Shown here: one piece after another, positions 37,602 to 45,840 of the stretch | How positions within the stretch are numbered: the stretch's first letter is position 1 | Layout of the letters: each line of letters starts with the position of its first letter | DNA from: Micromonospora arborensis | Lineage (GTDB): Bacteria > Actinomycetota > Actinomycetes > Mycobacteriales > Micromonosporaceae | Direction of reading: 5' to 3' | Length of the DNA stretch: 64,000 nucleotides | Assembly: GCF_003205615.1 (NCBI RefSeq) | Contig: NZ_PYBV01000021.1 | Coordinates: 186,001-250,000, forward strand | Translations under genes and position numbers: made by a program | The notes under the pieces: generated by a model | The model's database searches: none | What the model saw: only the letters and a program-made list of their open reading frames with translations | Told to the model about the DNA's origin: nothing

Positions 37602-37651
37602 ACCGGCATCGATACCGTTGCACGTGAAACATTGCGGGCGTCGATGCCGGT
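37602..37651. other. Inverted repeat with a degenerate parS in its loop
   Basis: Arms 37602-37612 and 37641-37651 (11 bp, perfect) enclose a 28-nt loop that contains GTTGCACGTGAAACA (37617-37631), a parS core with one internal mismatch. It lies in the 73-bp gap between two convergent genes, so it could double as a bidirectional terminator. Confidence 0.7.
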
Positions 37652-37668
37652 GCCGTTTGATCAGTTAC

Positions 37669-38310
37669 TCAGTGTGAGTGCCCTGCCGCTTCGCGCTGCT
37701 CGACCTCGGTGAGCGCGGCAAGCAGTGTCTGCGTCTCCTGCGCGCCGGAAACCGCGTACTTTCCGGCCAGGATGAAGGTCGGCACGCTGGTGATGCCGAG
37801 GTCCCGTGCGGTGGCCAACTGAGCGGCGACGTCGGCGGAGCGCTCGTCGGAATCGAGGAATCGGCGCGCGTCGGCCACGTCCAGGCCGATCCCGCCGGCA
37901 ATGGTCGCCAGAGCTTCCCGGGAGCCGACGTCGACACCCTGGGTGAAGTGCGCCTGGTAGAGCGCCTCCACCAGTTCGGCCGCCTTGCCGTGGTCGGTGG
38001 CGTAGGAGACCAGTCGGTGCGCGTCGAAGGTGTTGGCGATCACCGCGCGGCCGTAGTCCAACTGCAGCCCGTCACTCGCCGCGACCTGCGTCACGTGGTC
38101 GACCATCTGCCGGGCGCGTTCCGGGCCACCGAACTTGGCGGCCAGCGCCTCCACCAGTGGGAGGGGCTCGGGCACCGGCGACGGGTCGAGCTGGAACGGC
38201 CGGTAGCGGACCGTCACCTCGCCCGCATAGCTGGCGAGGGCCGCATCCAGGCGACGCTTACCGATGTAGCACCACGGGCAGATGACGTCCGCGTAGATCT
38301 CGATCTCCAT
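37669..38310 (-). CDS. DsbA-family oxidoreductase (FrnE-like)
   Basis: 213 residues. ATG 38310 gives the start MEIEIYADVICPWCYIGKRR, with the CPWC redox pair at residues 11-14, and the thioredoxin fold resumes with GITSVPTFILAGKYAVSGAQ including the cis-proline. The helical insert between is typical of FrnE/2-hydroxychromene-2-carboxylate isomerase-like DsbA proteins. There is no signal peptide, so it acts in the cytoplasm. The gene reads in the same direction as sufE, 20 bp apart. Confidence 0.9.
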   Translation of the reverse strand: MEIEIYADVICPWCYIGKRRLDAALASYAGEVTVRYRPFQLDPSPVPEPLPLVEALAAKFGGPERARQMVDHVTQVAASDGLQLDYGRAVIANTFDAHRLVSYATDHGKAAELVEALYQAHFTQGVDVGSREALATIAGGIGLDVADARRFLDSDERSADVAAQLATARDLGITSVPTFILAGKYAVSGAQETQTLLAALTEVEQREAAGHSH

Positions 38311-38330
38311 GACCGGTGGCAACCTCGCGA

Positions 38331-38759
38331 TCAGCCGAGTTGTTCCCGGATCTGACGCTTCAGCCGGCCCAGGATCGCCGTGCCGCCGCGTATCCGCAGC
38401 GGGCTGATCGCCTGCGCCAGACCCATCCGCTGGTAGAGGTCGTCCGGAACGGCCAGCACCTCCTCCGGGCTCGCCGACGCCAGCCCTTCGGCGAGGATCC
38501 CGGCGAACGCCCGGGTCGTCGGCGCCTCCGGTGGGCAGTCGAAGATCGTCGCCACGGTGCCTTCCGGGGTCACCTTGGCGCGCAGAAAGAACGACGTCTG
38601 ACACTCTGGCACCTGTTCCATGCCCTCGTGTTCGACGGTGCCCGCTGGCAGCACCGGGATGACGTCCGCGTACTCCAGGAGCATCTCCAACACCAGGTCG
38701 CGCGGCGCGGCGGCGAACTCGTCGACGATCTCGGCCAGTCGGGCCGGCATGTCAGCCAT
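38331..38759 (-). CDS. sufE: SufE-like sulfur acceptor
   Basis: 142 residues. SufE accepts persulfide from a cysteine desulfurase (SufS) and passes it to the Fe-S scaffold. The conserved cysteine is in VPECQTSFFLRAKV, and GILAEGLASASPEEVLAVP and LAQAISPLRIRGGTAIL mark the C-terminal half. No sufS gene lies in the window. A thiosulfate sulfurtransferase gene at 45.8 kb is a plausible functional relative; in many actinobacteria these two are neighbours. Confidence 0.92.
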   Translation of the reverse strand: MADMPARLAEIVDEFAAAPRDLVLEMLLEYADVIPVLPAGTVEHEGMEQVPECQTSFFLRAKVTPEGTVATIFDCPPEAPTTRAFAGILAEGLASASPEEVLAVPDDLYQRMGLAQAISPLRIRGGTAILGRLKRQIREQLG

Positions 38760-38792
38760 GCGTCGAGGCTACCGCCGCCAGGCCGGGGCTTC

Positions 38793-39218
38793 TCAAACGG
38801 TGGGCGACTGCTCGCTGATCTCGCTGAGGGCGCTGGTGGGGTCGAGTTGCATGGCCAGGTCGCCCAGCGAGACGATCCCGACCAGCTTGCGATCGCTGTC
38901 ACAGACCAGCACCCGCCGGATGCCCCGGTCCCGCATGAGCGCCGCCGCCTCACCCGCCGTGCAGTGCTGCTCGATCATGACCACCTCACGGGTGACGATC
39001 GAGCCGATGGTGGTGGCCGCAGGGGAGCTGTTCTCCGCCACGGCCCGCACCACGATGTCCCGGTCGGTCAGCATGCCGGCGAGGCTGGCGCCGTCGGTGA
39101 CCACCACGTCACCGATGTCGGCCTCCTTCATCACCCTGGCCGCCTCGTCCAGGCTGGTCTCCGCCGGCAGGTACACGACTTGCTTGGTCATCACGTCACT
39201 GACCCGGTAACCGGTCAT
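38793..39218 (-). CDS. CBS-pair protein
   Basis: 141 residues: two CBS domains (about 5-60 and 70-130) and little else. VSDVMTKQVVYLPAETSLDEAARVM and IGDVVVTDGASLAGMLTDRDIVVR show the repeat, with ligand-binding TDRDI and SLGDL at the domain ends. Such pairs bind adenosine nucleotides and act as stand-alone energy or stress sensors, resembling mycobacterial hypoxic response protein 1. ATG 39218 has GGAGG 6 bp upstream; an upstream in-frame extension lacks this. Confidence 0.92.
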   Translation of the reverse strand: MTGYRVSDVMTKQVVYLPAETSLDEAARVMKEADIGDVVVTDGASLAGMLTDRDIVVRAVAENSSPAATTIGSIVTREVVMIEQHCTAGEAAALMRDRGIRRVLVCDSDRKLVGIVSLGDLAMQLDPTSALSEISEQSPTV

Positions 39219-39275
39219 GAGAGCCTCCACGAACGTTTCCAGTCGATCCGACTGCACTACCCCGTGACGTGGCAA

Positions 39276-41045
39276 CTACACCAGGTTTCCACGTTCCTGG
39301 CGCACCTCCTGGACAAGTCGCTCCACCAGACCGTCCAGCGGCAGCTCGGTGCGCGTGTCGCCGGCCCGATCACGCAGTTCCACGTACCCGTCGGCGAGTC
39401 GGCGGCCGACCACGACGGCCCGGGGAATGCCGATCAGCTCGGCGTCGGTGAACTTGACCCCGGCCGAGACGTGCGTGCGGTCGTCGACCAGCACCCGCAG
39501 GCCGGCGGCGGCGAGGCGCCCGCCGAACTCCAGGGCCGCGTCGAGCTGCGGGCCCTTGCCCGCAACCACCAGGTGTACGTCGCAGGGCGCGATCGCCGCC
39601 GGCCAGCTCAGCCCCCGGTCGTCGTGGTGCTGCTCGGCGACCGCCGCCACCGCCCGGGACACCCCGATGCCATAGCAGCCCATGGTCGGCCGGACCGGCT
39701 TCCCGGCCGGCCCGAGCACGTCGACCGCGAACGCGTCGGTGAACCGGCGGCCGAGCTGGAAGATGTGCCCGATCTCGATGCCCCGCCGGATCGTCAGCTC
39801 GCCCGCGTCGCAGTCGGGGCAGGGGTCGCCGGCGCGTACGTCGGCCGCCTCGATGGTGCCGTCCGGCGTGAAGTCCCGTCCGCACACCACGTCGGTCGCG
39901 TGCCGGCCCGGCTCGTTCGCCCCGGTCAACCAGGCCGACCCGGCCACCACCCGCGGATCGACCAGGTAACGGATGCCCAGCTTGTCGAGTAGCTGCGGCC
40001 CGATGTACCCGCGTACCAGCTCGGGATGGTCGGCCCACTCCTCGAAGACGTCCACCTGGGCCGGGTGCAGGGCGGCACCGACCCGTTTCAGGTCGACCTC
40101 CCGGTCACCCGGAAGCCCGATCACCAGCGGCTCGGCCCGATCCGCGCCCGGCTGCCGGACGGACAGCACGACGTTCTTCAGGGTGTCGGCGGCGGTCCAG
40201 CCGTCCCGACCGCCCAACCGGCGGGCGTTGGCCAGCTCCACCAGGCTGGCGATCGTCGGAGTCTCCGGCGTGTCGTGCACCTCGGCGGCCGGCTGCGCGG
40301 CCGGGTCACCAGCGACCGGCGCCCGGGTGAGCACCGCCTCGGTGTTGGCCGCGTAGTCGCAGGCGGTACAGCCGACGAAGGTGTCCTCGCCGACCGGTGT
40401 CGCCGCCAGGAACTCCTCCGACGCGGAGCCGCCCATCGCGCCGGACATCGCCTGCACCACCGTGTAGTCCAGGCCCAACCGGTCGAAGATCCGCCGGTAC
40501 GCCGCTCGATGCCGTGCGTACGCGTCCCGCAGCCCCGCCTCGTCCAGGTCGAACGAGTACGCGTCCTTCATCAGGAACTCGCGGCCCCGCAGCAGCCCCG
40601 CGCGGGGACGCGCCTCGTCGCGGAACTTCGTCTGCACCTGGAAAAGCGTCACCGGGAAGTCCCGGTACGAGGTGAACAGGTCCTTGACCAGCAGCGCCGC
40701 CATCTCCTCGTGGGTGGGCGCCAACAGGTGCTCGGCACCACGCCGGTCGGCGAGGGTGAAGATGTCGTCGCCGTACTCCGTCCACCGGCCGCTCGTCCGG
40801 TAGGGGTCCGCCGGCAGCAGCGCCGGGAAGTGCACCTCCTGGTCACCGATCGCGAACAGCTCGCCCCGCACCACCTCGGTGATCCGGTCCAGCACCAGCT
40901 TGCCCAACGGCAGCCAGGTGTAGCCGCCCGGTGCGGCGCGACGGATGTAACCGGCGCGCAGGAGGAGCCGGTGGCTCGGCACCTCCGCGTCGGCCGGGTC
41001 CTCGCGCAGAGTTCGCAGCAACAGGGTCGACATGCGCAGCAGCAT
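39276..41045 (-). CDS. proS: Prolyl-tRNA synthetase, bacterial type
   Basis: 589 residues, the bacterial class with an editing insert. Motif 1 region RAAPGGYTWLPLGKLVLDRI, motif 2 FRDEARPRAGLLRGREFLMKD (split), and motif 3 MGCYGIGVSRAVAAVAEQ are present. The YbaK-like editing insert (about 230-400) carries KNVVLSVRQPGADRAEPLVI. It charges tRNA-Pro. ATG 41045 (MLLRMSTLLL) is taken; a second ATG four codons on is possible. No T-box or other leader structure was seen upstream. Confidence 0.97.
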   Translation of the reverse strand: MLLRMSTLLLRTLREDPADAEVPSHRLLLRAGYIRRAAPGGYTWLPLGKLVLDRITEVVRGELFAIGDQEVHFPALLPADPYRTSGRWTEYGDDIFTLADRRGAEHLLAPTHEEMAALLVKDLFTSYRDFPVTLFQVQTKFRDEARPRAGLLRGREFLMKDAYSFDLDEAGLRDAYARHRAAYRRIFDRLGLDYTVVQAMSGAMGGSASEEFLAATPVGEDTFVGCTACDYAANTEAVLTRAPVAGDPAAQPAAEVHDTPETPTIASLVELANARRLGGRDGWTAADTLKNVVLSVRQPGADRAEPLVIGLPGDREVDLKRVGAALHPAQVDVFEEWADHPELVRGYIGPQLLDKLGIRYLVDPRVVAGSAWLTGANEPGRHATDVVCGRDFTPDGTIEAADVRAGDPCPDCDAGELTIRRGIEIGHIFQLGRRFTDAFAVDVLGPAGKPVRPTMGCYGIGVSRAVAAVAEQHHDDRGLSWPAAIAPCDVHLVVAGKGPQLDAALEFGGRLAAAGLRVLVDDRTHVSAGVKFTDAELIGIPRAVVVGRRLADGYVELRDRAGDTRTELPLDGLVERLVQEVRQERGNLV

Positions 41046-41224
41046 GGGTGCAGCGTAGGGCTGCGCCGATCGGACGAGCGAACCATTTCGTTCCAATGTC
41101 CGTTGCGGCCGGTCTCTGCGGGCCGCCGAAAATCTCCGGTCTGGGCGGCAACCACTGCTGCCTGAGGTGACGTCTGGGAAGTCATCAAGCCCTTCATGCA
41201 CCGCTACCCAAAGGATCGGCTCGT

Positions 41225-41755
41225 GTGGACCCATCGCTGAGTGAGTTCGACTCGTTCGTCCGTACCCGCACGCCAGCGTTGCTGCGCTCGGCCTACCTGC
41301 TCACCGGTGACCAGCACCTGGCCGAGGATCTCGTCCAGTCGGCCCTGGCCCGGACCCACCGTTCGTGGGGCCGACTGCACCACAGCGGTAACGCCGAGGC
41401 GTACACCCGCAAGACCATGTACCACCTGCAGGTGTCCTGGTGGCGGCGGCGCCGGGTACCCGAGTCGATGCCGGGCGACCTGCCCGAGCCACGCGGAGGC
41501 GACTCGGGCCCGGACCACGCGCAACAGACGAGCCTGCGCCTCACCCTCCGGGCGGCGCTGGCGAAGCTCTCCCCGAAGCAACGGGCCGTCCTGGTGCTGA
41601 GGTTCTTCGAGGACCGCACCGAGGCCGAGGCTGCCGAGCTGCTCGGCGTCACCGTCGGCACCGTCAAGAGCCAGACGGCCAAGTCGCTGGCCAAGCTACG
41701 CGCCGTCGCGCCCGAACTCGCCGAGCTGTACGTCCTGGAAGGGAGCACCCGATGA
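41225..41755 (+). CDS. SigE-family ECF RNA polymerase sigma factor (first of two)
   Basis: 176 residues. Region 2 is at about 10-75 (LLRSAYLLTGDQHLAEDLVQ, YTRKTMYHLQVSWWRRRR) and region 4 at about 110-165 (SPKQRAVLVLRFFEDRTEAE, LLGVTVGTVKSQTAKSLAKL). This is the actinobacterial SigE-like ECF type (TIGR02983-like). GTG 41225 follows AAAGGA. The stop overlaps the start of a membrane beta-propeller protein by 4 bp, indicating a regulated pair. Divergent from proS. Confidence 0.92.
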   Translation: MDPSLSEFDSFVRTRTPALLRSAYLLTGDQHLAEDLVQSALARTHRSWGRLHHSGNAEAYTRKTMYHLQVSWWRRRRVPESMPGDLPEPRGGDSGPDHAQQTSLRLTLRAALAKLSPKQRAVLVLRFFEDRTEAEAAELLGVTVGTVKSQTAKSLAKLRAVAPELAELYVLEGSTR

Positions 41756-42939
41756 ACGACCAGCGCCTTCGGCTCGACCTGACCGACCTGGCCGAGGAGG
41801 TCACCGTGGTCGACCTCCGGGACCGGACCCTGCGTACGTCCCGCCGGCTCGGTGTCCAGCGTGCGGTGGCCACGTCGGCCGCCGCGTTGGTGCTGATCGC
41901 AGCGGTGACCGGCACTGCCTTCGCCATCCGCCCCAACCAGTCCCCGCCTCCACTCCCGGCGGACACCCCGTCGGTCATCGTGACGCCCACGCCGACGCAG
42001 TCGCCCAGCCCGACGCCGTCCACCAGCACCAGCGTCGCACCCAACTCCCCCAGTGGCGGGTCCGGCCAGAACACGCCGACGGCGGAAATCGGCAAGCTCT
42101 TCTACGGGCCCGCGGAGGTGACCGGCGCGGAGAACGCGAACCTGCGATCCTGGCGCCCCGGCGACAACCCGGTACGACTGCTGGCCCTGCCCGCCCTCGC
42201 GTTGAAGGGCAATGTGAGCGTCTCGCCGGACGGTCGCCGGGTGGCCTGGGTGGACAGCGACGGCACCAGCAACAACCTCTTCGTCGCCAACGCCGACGGT
42301 TCCGACAAGCAAAAGGTGCGCTCGGATGTCGATCCGTACTGCGTCACCGCGGTCTGGTCGCCGGACGGGCGGCAACTGCTGTTCCGCGAGACGAAGGCGA
42401 ACGACGCGGGTGGACCCGGCCGGTATGGCGTGCTGGACGTGCGCTCGACGGCGAGGACTGTGCGTTGGTGGACCACTGAACCTGACGCCTGCCACGCCCT
42501 CTGGTCGGCCGACGGCCAGACCATCGCCATGAACACCGACCTCGGGGTCACGCTCTACGGCACGGACGGCACGACGAGGCGAGTCGTCCCCGGCTTCTCC
42601 CTGGACGGTTGGCGCAGCAACGACGTCGCCAGCCTCTCCCCGGACGGCTCCCGGATCGCCCTGCTGCGCAAAAAGTCGGGTGGGGACGCCGGCGATGTCG
42701 CTCGCGACCTGCGGGTCAACGTTGTGCTGAACACAAAGACCGGTCAGGAGATCAGGCTGCCACTCGGCGGACGCGAGCTGCGGCAGGTCTACTTCCAGAC
42801 CGACGGGTCGATGGTCGTCCGCGTCCAGGCCGGCAACGGGTACGCCGTGCTGTTGGTGGGTGAGGACGGCCAGAAGATCTCCGAGACCGCCGAGCCGGCA
42901 GCTCTGAAGGACATGCAGATCCTGGCCGTCGGGGCCTGA
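41752..42939 (+). CDS. Membrane-anchored beta-propeller protein, probable anti-sigma partner
   Basis: 395 residues. A short cytoplasmic N-terminus (1-37) with two DLR/DRTLR-type motifs is followed by one membrane helix (38-59), a Pro/Ser/Thr-rich linker (about 62-105) and an extracytoplasmic TolB/WD40-like propeller: VSPDGRRVAWVDSDG, WSPDGRQLLFRE, SLSPDGSRIALLRK are the blades. ATG 41752 overlaps the sigma gene by 4 bp. By position and topology it should bind the sigma factor inside and sense a signal outside; no ZAS motif is present, so this is inference. Confidence 0.8.
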   Translation: MNDQRLRLDLTDLAEEVTVVDLRDRTLRTSRRLGVQRAVATSAAALVLIAAVTGTAFAIRPNQSPPPLPADTPSVIVTPTPTQSPSPTPSTSTSVAPNSPSGGSGQNTPTAEIGKLFYGPAEVTGAENANLRSWRPGDNPVRLLALPALALKGNVSVSPDGRRVAWVDSDGTSNNLFVANADGSDKQKVRSDVDPYCVTAVWSPDGRQLLFRETKANDAGGPGRYGVLDVRSTARTVRWWTTEPDACHALWSADGQTIAMNTDLGVTLYGTDGTTRRVVPGFSLDGWRSNDVASLSPDGSRIALLRKKSGGDAGDVARDLRVNVVLNTKTGQEIRLPLGGRELRQVYFQTDGSMVVRVQAGNGYAVLLVGEDGQKISETAEPAALKDMQILAVGA

Positions 42940-42953
42940 CGACAAGCAAGGCG

Positions 42954-42987
42954 AAGGGGCGGGTCACCTCCGGGTGATCCGCCCCTT
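42954..42987 (+). terminator. Terminator after the first sigma/propeller pair
   Basis: 15-bp stem (42954-42968 with 42973-42987, one G-T) and TCCG loop, 14 bp after the propeller stop. Confidence 0.85.
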
Positions 42988-43019
42988 CCGCGGTTCCGCT
43001 CCGATCGCCGCAGCGCGTT

Positions 43020-43070
43020 GATCACCGTTGGTGATCTGCGGAATTGGTTGCCGGGGTGGTCGGATCCGAC
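43020..43070. promoter_or_regulatory. Two palindromes upstream of the lipoprotein gene
   Basis: GATCACCgttGGTGATC (43020-43036) and the perfect GTCGGATCCGAC (43059-43070), followed by another TCGGAT. They lie 100-150 bp upstream of the lipoprotein start and after a terminator, so they are good candidates for an operator or promoter region. Confidence 0.5.
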
Positions 43071-43169
43071 TGTCGGATAGCGGCGCGCGGCGGCGGCAAC
43101 CCACCACGACCAGGGGGTCGTCATGGGTGGTGTCCCGCTCGGTACCGAACTCCATCAAGGAGTAACACG

Positions 43170-44309
43170 ATGAACCTCGGCCCGTTGACCCAGCCCGCCC
43201 GTCTCGCCGCCCCGGCCTGTCGTTCCCGCGTCCTCGTCGGTACGGCCGCCCTGCTGTTCATGGCGGTTGGCGTCACGGCCTGCGGCCCATCCGGCCCGGA
43301 CCGCGCGTCCGCTCCCGCCGAGAACGGCAACGCGGTTCCAGCGACCAGTGACACCTCGGTTGGCGGCGGGGGCGGTTCCGGGTCGGGTGCGGCCCCGGTC
43401 ACTGCGGCCCCGGCATCCTCGCCGGTCGGCCCGGCCGTCGGCTCGTCCCAGTGGCCTCAGCTGACCTGGTACACCGCCCAGGAGTACGGCGCGGCGAAGA
43501 ACGCTCCGGCCCGGGTCTCGCGGCGTACCTCGGACGGAAGTTGGCAGCTGGTGCGTGCGGGCCGTCCGGGCAACGGTACGGCTGCCGGGCAGATCGCCGT
43601 CGCGCCGGACGGCCGGCGGGCCGCGTGGGTCGAGGCGTCCGCAAAGCGGCTGGTGATCAGCGACTTCGACGGCACGAAGCAGCGCACCATTCCGACACAG
43701 GGCCAGCAGACCTGCGCCCCGAGCTGGCTCGATTCCGACCGGGTGCTGTTCGGCCTGGGCCGGGAGAAGGACTGGACCATCGTCGCCATCAATGCCGACG
43801 GCACCGGCCGGAAGGTGGTCGCCACCCGGCAGGCGAGCTGCCCGACGGTGTCCGGTGGGTGGATCGCCCAGTTCACCGATCGAGCGGTGCACGTCCGCGA
43901 CGAGCGGGGTGGCCCGCGCACGATCAGTCCGCGCATCCCCTCCGGCCTCGTCATCGACGGGGTGGCCGGCACCTCCCGCGACGGTCGGTCCCTGGTGATC
44001 AGCACCCACGTGCCCAACGCCGGTGAATGCGGATGCGGCTGGCGGTTCCGCACCTACCGGGTGGACGCCGCCAGTGGGAAGGCCACCGAACTGACGCCGC
44101 TCGATCGTGCCTGGAACGAGCCGACCGGCCACGGCCAAGCCATCGAGGCGGTCGCTCTGGCCGACGGCGGCCTGGTGGTCCAGGTCAACACCGCGACGCC
44201 GGCCGACGACGCACCGGCTTACCGCCTGGTCCGGTACGCGGCCGACGGCCGGGTGCTGGCCAGCACGGCGGTGCCCGCCGGCCAGCCATGGGGCGGCCTG
44301 CTGGGTTGA
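43170..44309 (+). CDS. Beta-propeller-like lipoprotein
   Basis: 379 residues. A lipoprotein signal peptide is visible: basic start, hydrophobic VLVGTAALLFMAVGV, and lipobox VTAC with Cys38. A Gly/Ser/Pro linker (40-90) precedes repeats such as IAVAPDGRRAAWVEASAKRL and GTSRDGRSLVIST that resemble TolB/WD40 blades, like the propeller protein upstream. It would be anchored to the outer leaflet of the membrane. AAGGAG precedes ATG 43170. It may be part of the same envelope-sensing system as the sigma/propeller pair, but it is separated by a terminator. Confidence 0.8.
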   Translation: MNLGPLTQPARLAAPACRSRVLVGTAALLFMAVGVTACGPSGPDRASAPAENGNAVPATSDTSVGGGGGSGSGAAPVTAAPASSPVGPAVGSSQWPQLTWYTAQEYGAAKNAPARVSRRTSDGSWQLVRAGRPGNGTAAGQIAVAPDGRRAAWVEASAKRLVISDFDGTKQRTIPTQGQQTCAPSWLDSDRVLFGLGREKDWTIVAINADGTGRKVVATRQASCPTVSGGWIAQFTDRAVHVRDERGGPRTISPRIPSGLVIDGVAGTSRDGRSLVISTHVPNAGECGCGWRFRTYRVDAASGKATELTPLDRAWNEPTGHGQAIEAVALADGGLVVQVNTATPADDAPAYRLVRYAADGRVLASTAVPAGQPWGGLLG

Positions 44310-44341
44310 GCCAACCGGTGGACTTCCATCGGTACGAAGAG

Positions 44342-44371
44342 GGACCGGCCGCTCACGGGGGTGGCCGGTCC
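44342..44371 (+). terminator. Terminator after the lipoprotein gene
   Basis: 9-bp perfect stem (44342-44350 with 44363-44371), 12-nt loop, followed by TTCTG, 32 bp after the stop. Confidence 0.65.
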
Positions 44372-44551
44372 TTCTGTCGGCCCGGCCGCCAACCGATCGC
44401 CGGTCGGGTCATCCGCTTCGGGGCGTGGCCGACGGAGGTGTCGCGCGCCTGTCCATGACGTCCGCCACGTCGCCCGCTCGGGGCACTTACCGCCGTGCCT
44501 CCGGTGACAGACTGGTCGCCGCAGGCAACGAACGGCGTAAGGGGAACGCGG

Positions 44552-45319
44552 GTGGGCTGGCGCAGTTTTGTCGCGGTCGGGGACAGTTTCACCGAGGGCA
44601 TGGATGACGCGTACCCGGACGGCACCTACCGAGGCTGGGCGGACCTGGTGGCGACCCGGCTCGCCGTCGAGACGGGCCCCGACTTCCGGTACGCGAACCT
44701 GGCCATCCGGGGCCGGCTCTTCCCCGCAGTGGTCGCCGAGCAGGTGCCGGCGGCGGTGGCGATGAAGCCCGACCTGATCAGCTTCGCGGCCGGCGGCAAC
44801 GACGTGCTGCGCCGCACCTTCGACCCGGACACGCTGGTTGCCCGCTTCGACGAGGTGGTCCGGCAACTGCGTTCCGGCGGCGCGGACGTGCTGCTCTTCC
44901 GGTTCGCCGACGTGATGGCCCGACTGCCCGGCCAGCGCCTCGTCGCCCCTCGGGTGCAGTTGCTCAACCAGGCGGTCGGCGAGACCGCGGAGCGCCACGG
45001 CGCGATCATGGTGGACCTGTACGCCGACGACACGTTCCTCAACCCGATGCTCTGGAGCACCGACCGCTTGCACCTGTCCCCGGCCGGTCACCGGCGGGTT
45101 GCGGGCCAGGTGTTGAACGCCCTCGGGGTCGGGTGCGACGAGGAGTGGCTGATGGTGCCGCCGCATCCGGCACCCTCGCCATGGTTGGCCGCCCGTGCCG
45201 CCGACCTGCGCTGGGCCGGTCAGCACCTCGCACCCTGGGTGAAGCGGCGGCTGACCGGTCGCTCGTCTGGTGACACGGTGACGGCGAAGCGCCCACTGCT
45301 CGGGCCGATCGTCGACTGA
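44552..45319 (+). CDS. SGNH/GDSL-family hydrolase
   Basis: 255 residues. Block I is AVGDSFTEGMDD with catalytic Ser12, block II has the NLAIRG glycine, block III is AAGGNDVLR with the Asn, and block V is STDRLHLSPAGHRRVA with the catalytic Asp and His. These enzymes hydrolyse esters or acyl groups on lipids or sugars. No signal peptide is apparent, so a cytoplasmic substrate is likely. GTG 44552 has AAGGGG upstream. The next gene starts 2 bp after the stop. Confidence 0.92.
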   Translation: MGWRSFVAVGDSFTEGMDDAYPDGTYRGWADLVATRLAVETGPDFRYANLAIRGRLFPAVVAEQVPAAVAMKPDLISFAAGGNDVLRRTFDPDTLVARFDEVVRQLRSGGADVLLFRFADVMARLPGQRLVAPRVQLLNQAVGETAERHGAIMVDLYADDTFLNPMLWSTDRLHLSPAGHRRVAGQVLNALGVGCDEEWLMVPPHPAPSPWLAARAADLRWAGQHLAPWVKRRLTGRSSGDTVTAKRPLLGPIVD

Positions 45320-45320
45320 C

Positions 45321-45767
45321 GTGCTCACTCTGCACACCGCGCCGCTGCTGCGGCACTCCCTGGGCGGCGAGCCGGTGCCGGAGCACGCCGTGCTCGTCGG
45401 CGGCGACCGGGTCCAGGCTGTCGGCCCGCTGGCCGAGTTGGCTGAGGCGTACGCGGGCGCTCGGGTCCGCCGTTGGCCCGGCACGTTGGGCCCGGGTCTG
45501 CTGCACGACGGGCCGCTGCCGGCAGCGCCCACCCCGCGCGAGCGGGTGCACGCCCTGCTGCGCAACGGCGTGACGGCGGTGCTGGTGGAGCACCTGGCCG
45601 ATCCGGCGCTTCGGGCTGCCGTCGACAGGGGTGACCTGCTGGTGCTGCCCACGGCCGTGCCGCCGACGGTGCTCGTGGGTGGGCGGGCTGACCTTGCCGT
45701 CCATGGTGTCGACGGCGCCTGTCTGGTGACCGTGGTCGCCGGCCGGATCGCCCACCGCCGCGCCTGA
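45321..45767 (+). CDS. Imidazolonepropionase-like amidohydrolase fragment
   Basis: 148 residues. LTLHTAPLLRHSLGG and EHAVLVGGDRVQAVGPLAEL resemble the N-terminal beta-sandwich of amidohydrolases such as imidazolonepropionase, and GTLGPGLLHDGPLP sits where the metal-binding HxH should be, but no HxH is present and the TIM barrel is missing. The tail VGGRADLAVHGVDGACLVTVVAGRIAHRRA looks like the C-terminal return strand. It is either a stand-alone small family or a shortened enzyme without catalysis. It begins 2 bp after the SGNH gene and is likely co-translated. Confidence 0.7.
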   Translation: MLTLHTAPLLRHSLGGEPVPEHAVLVGGDRVQAVGPLAELAEAYAGARVRRWPGTLGPGLLHDGPLPAAPTPRERVHALLRNGVTAVLVEHLADPALRAAVDRGDLLVLPTAVPPTVLVGGRADLAVHGVDGACLVTVVAGRIAHRRA

Positions 45768-45840
45768 GCGCATCTCGCGTGCGCTCCGTCGCACCCCGAT
45801 GGCCGGTCATCGGACCGGGTTGCGGCGTAGTTTGGGGATC

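Noticed and set aside
41046..41224. T-box or other riboswitch upstream of proS
   Set aside because: No T-box consensus, anti-terminator or other conserved leader structure seen in the spacer.
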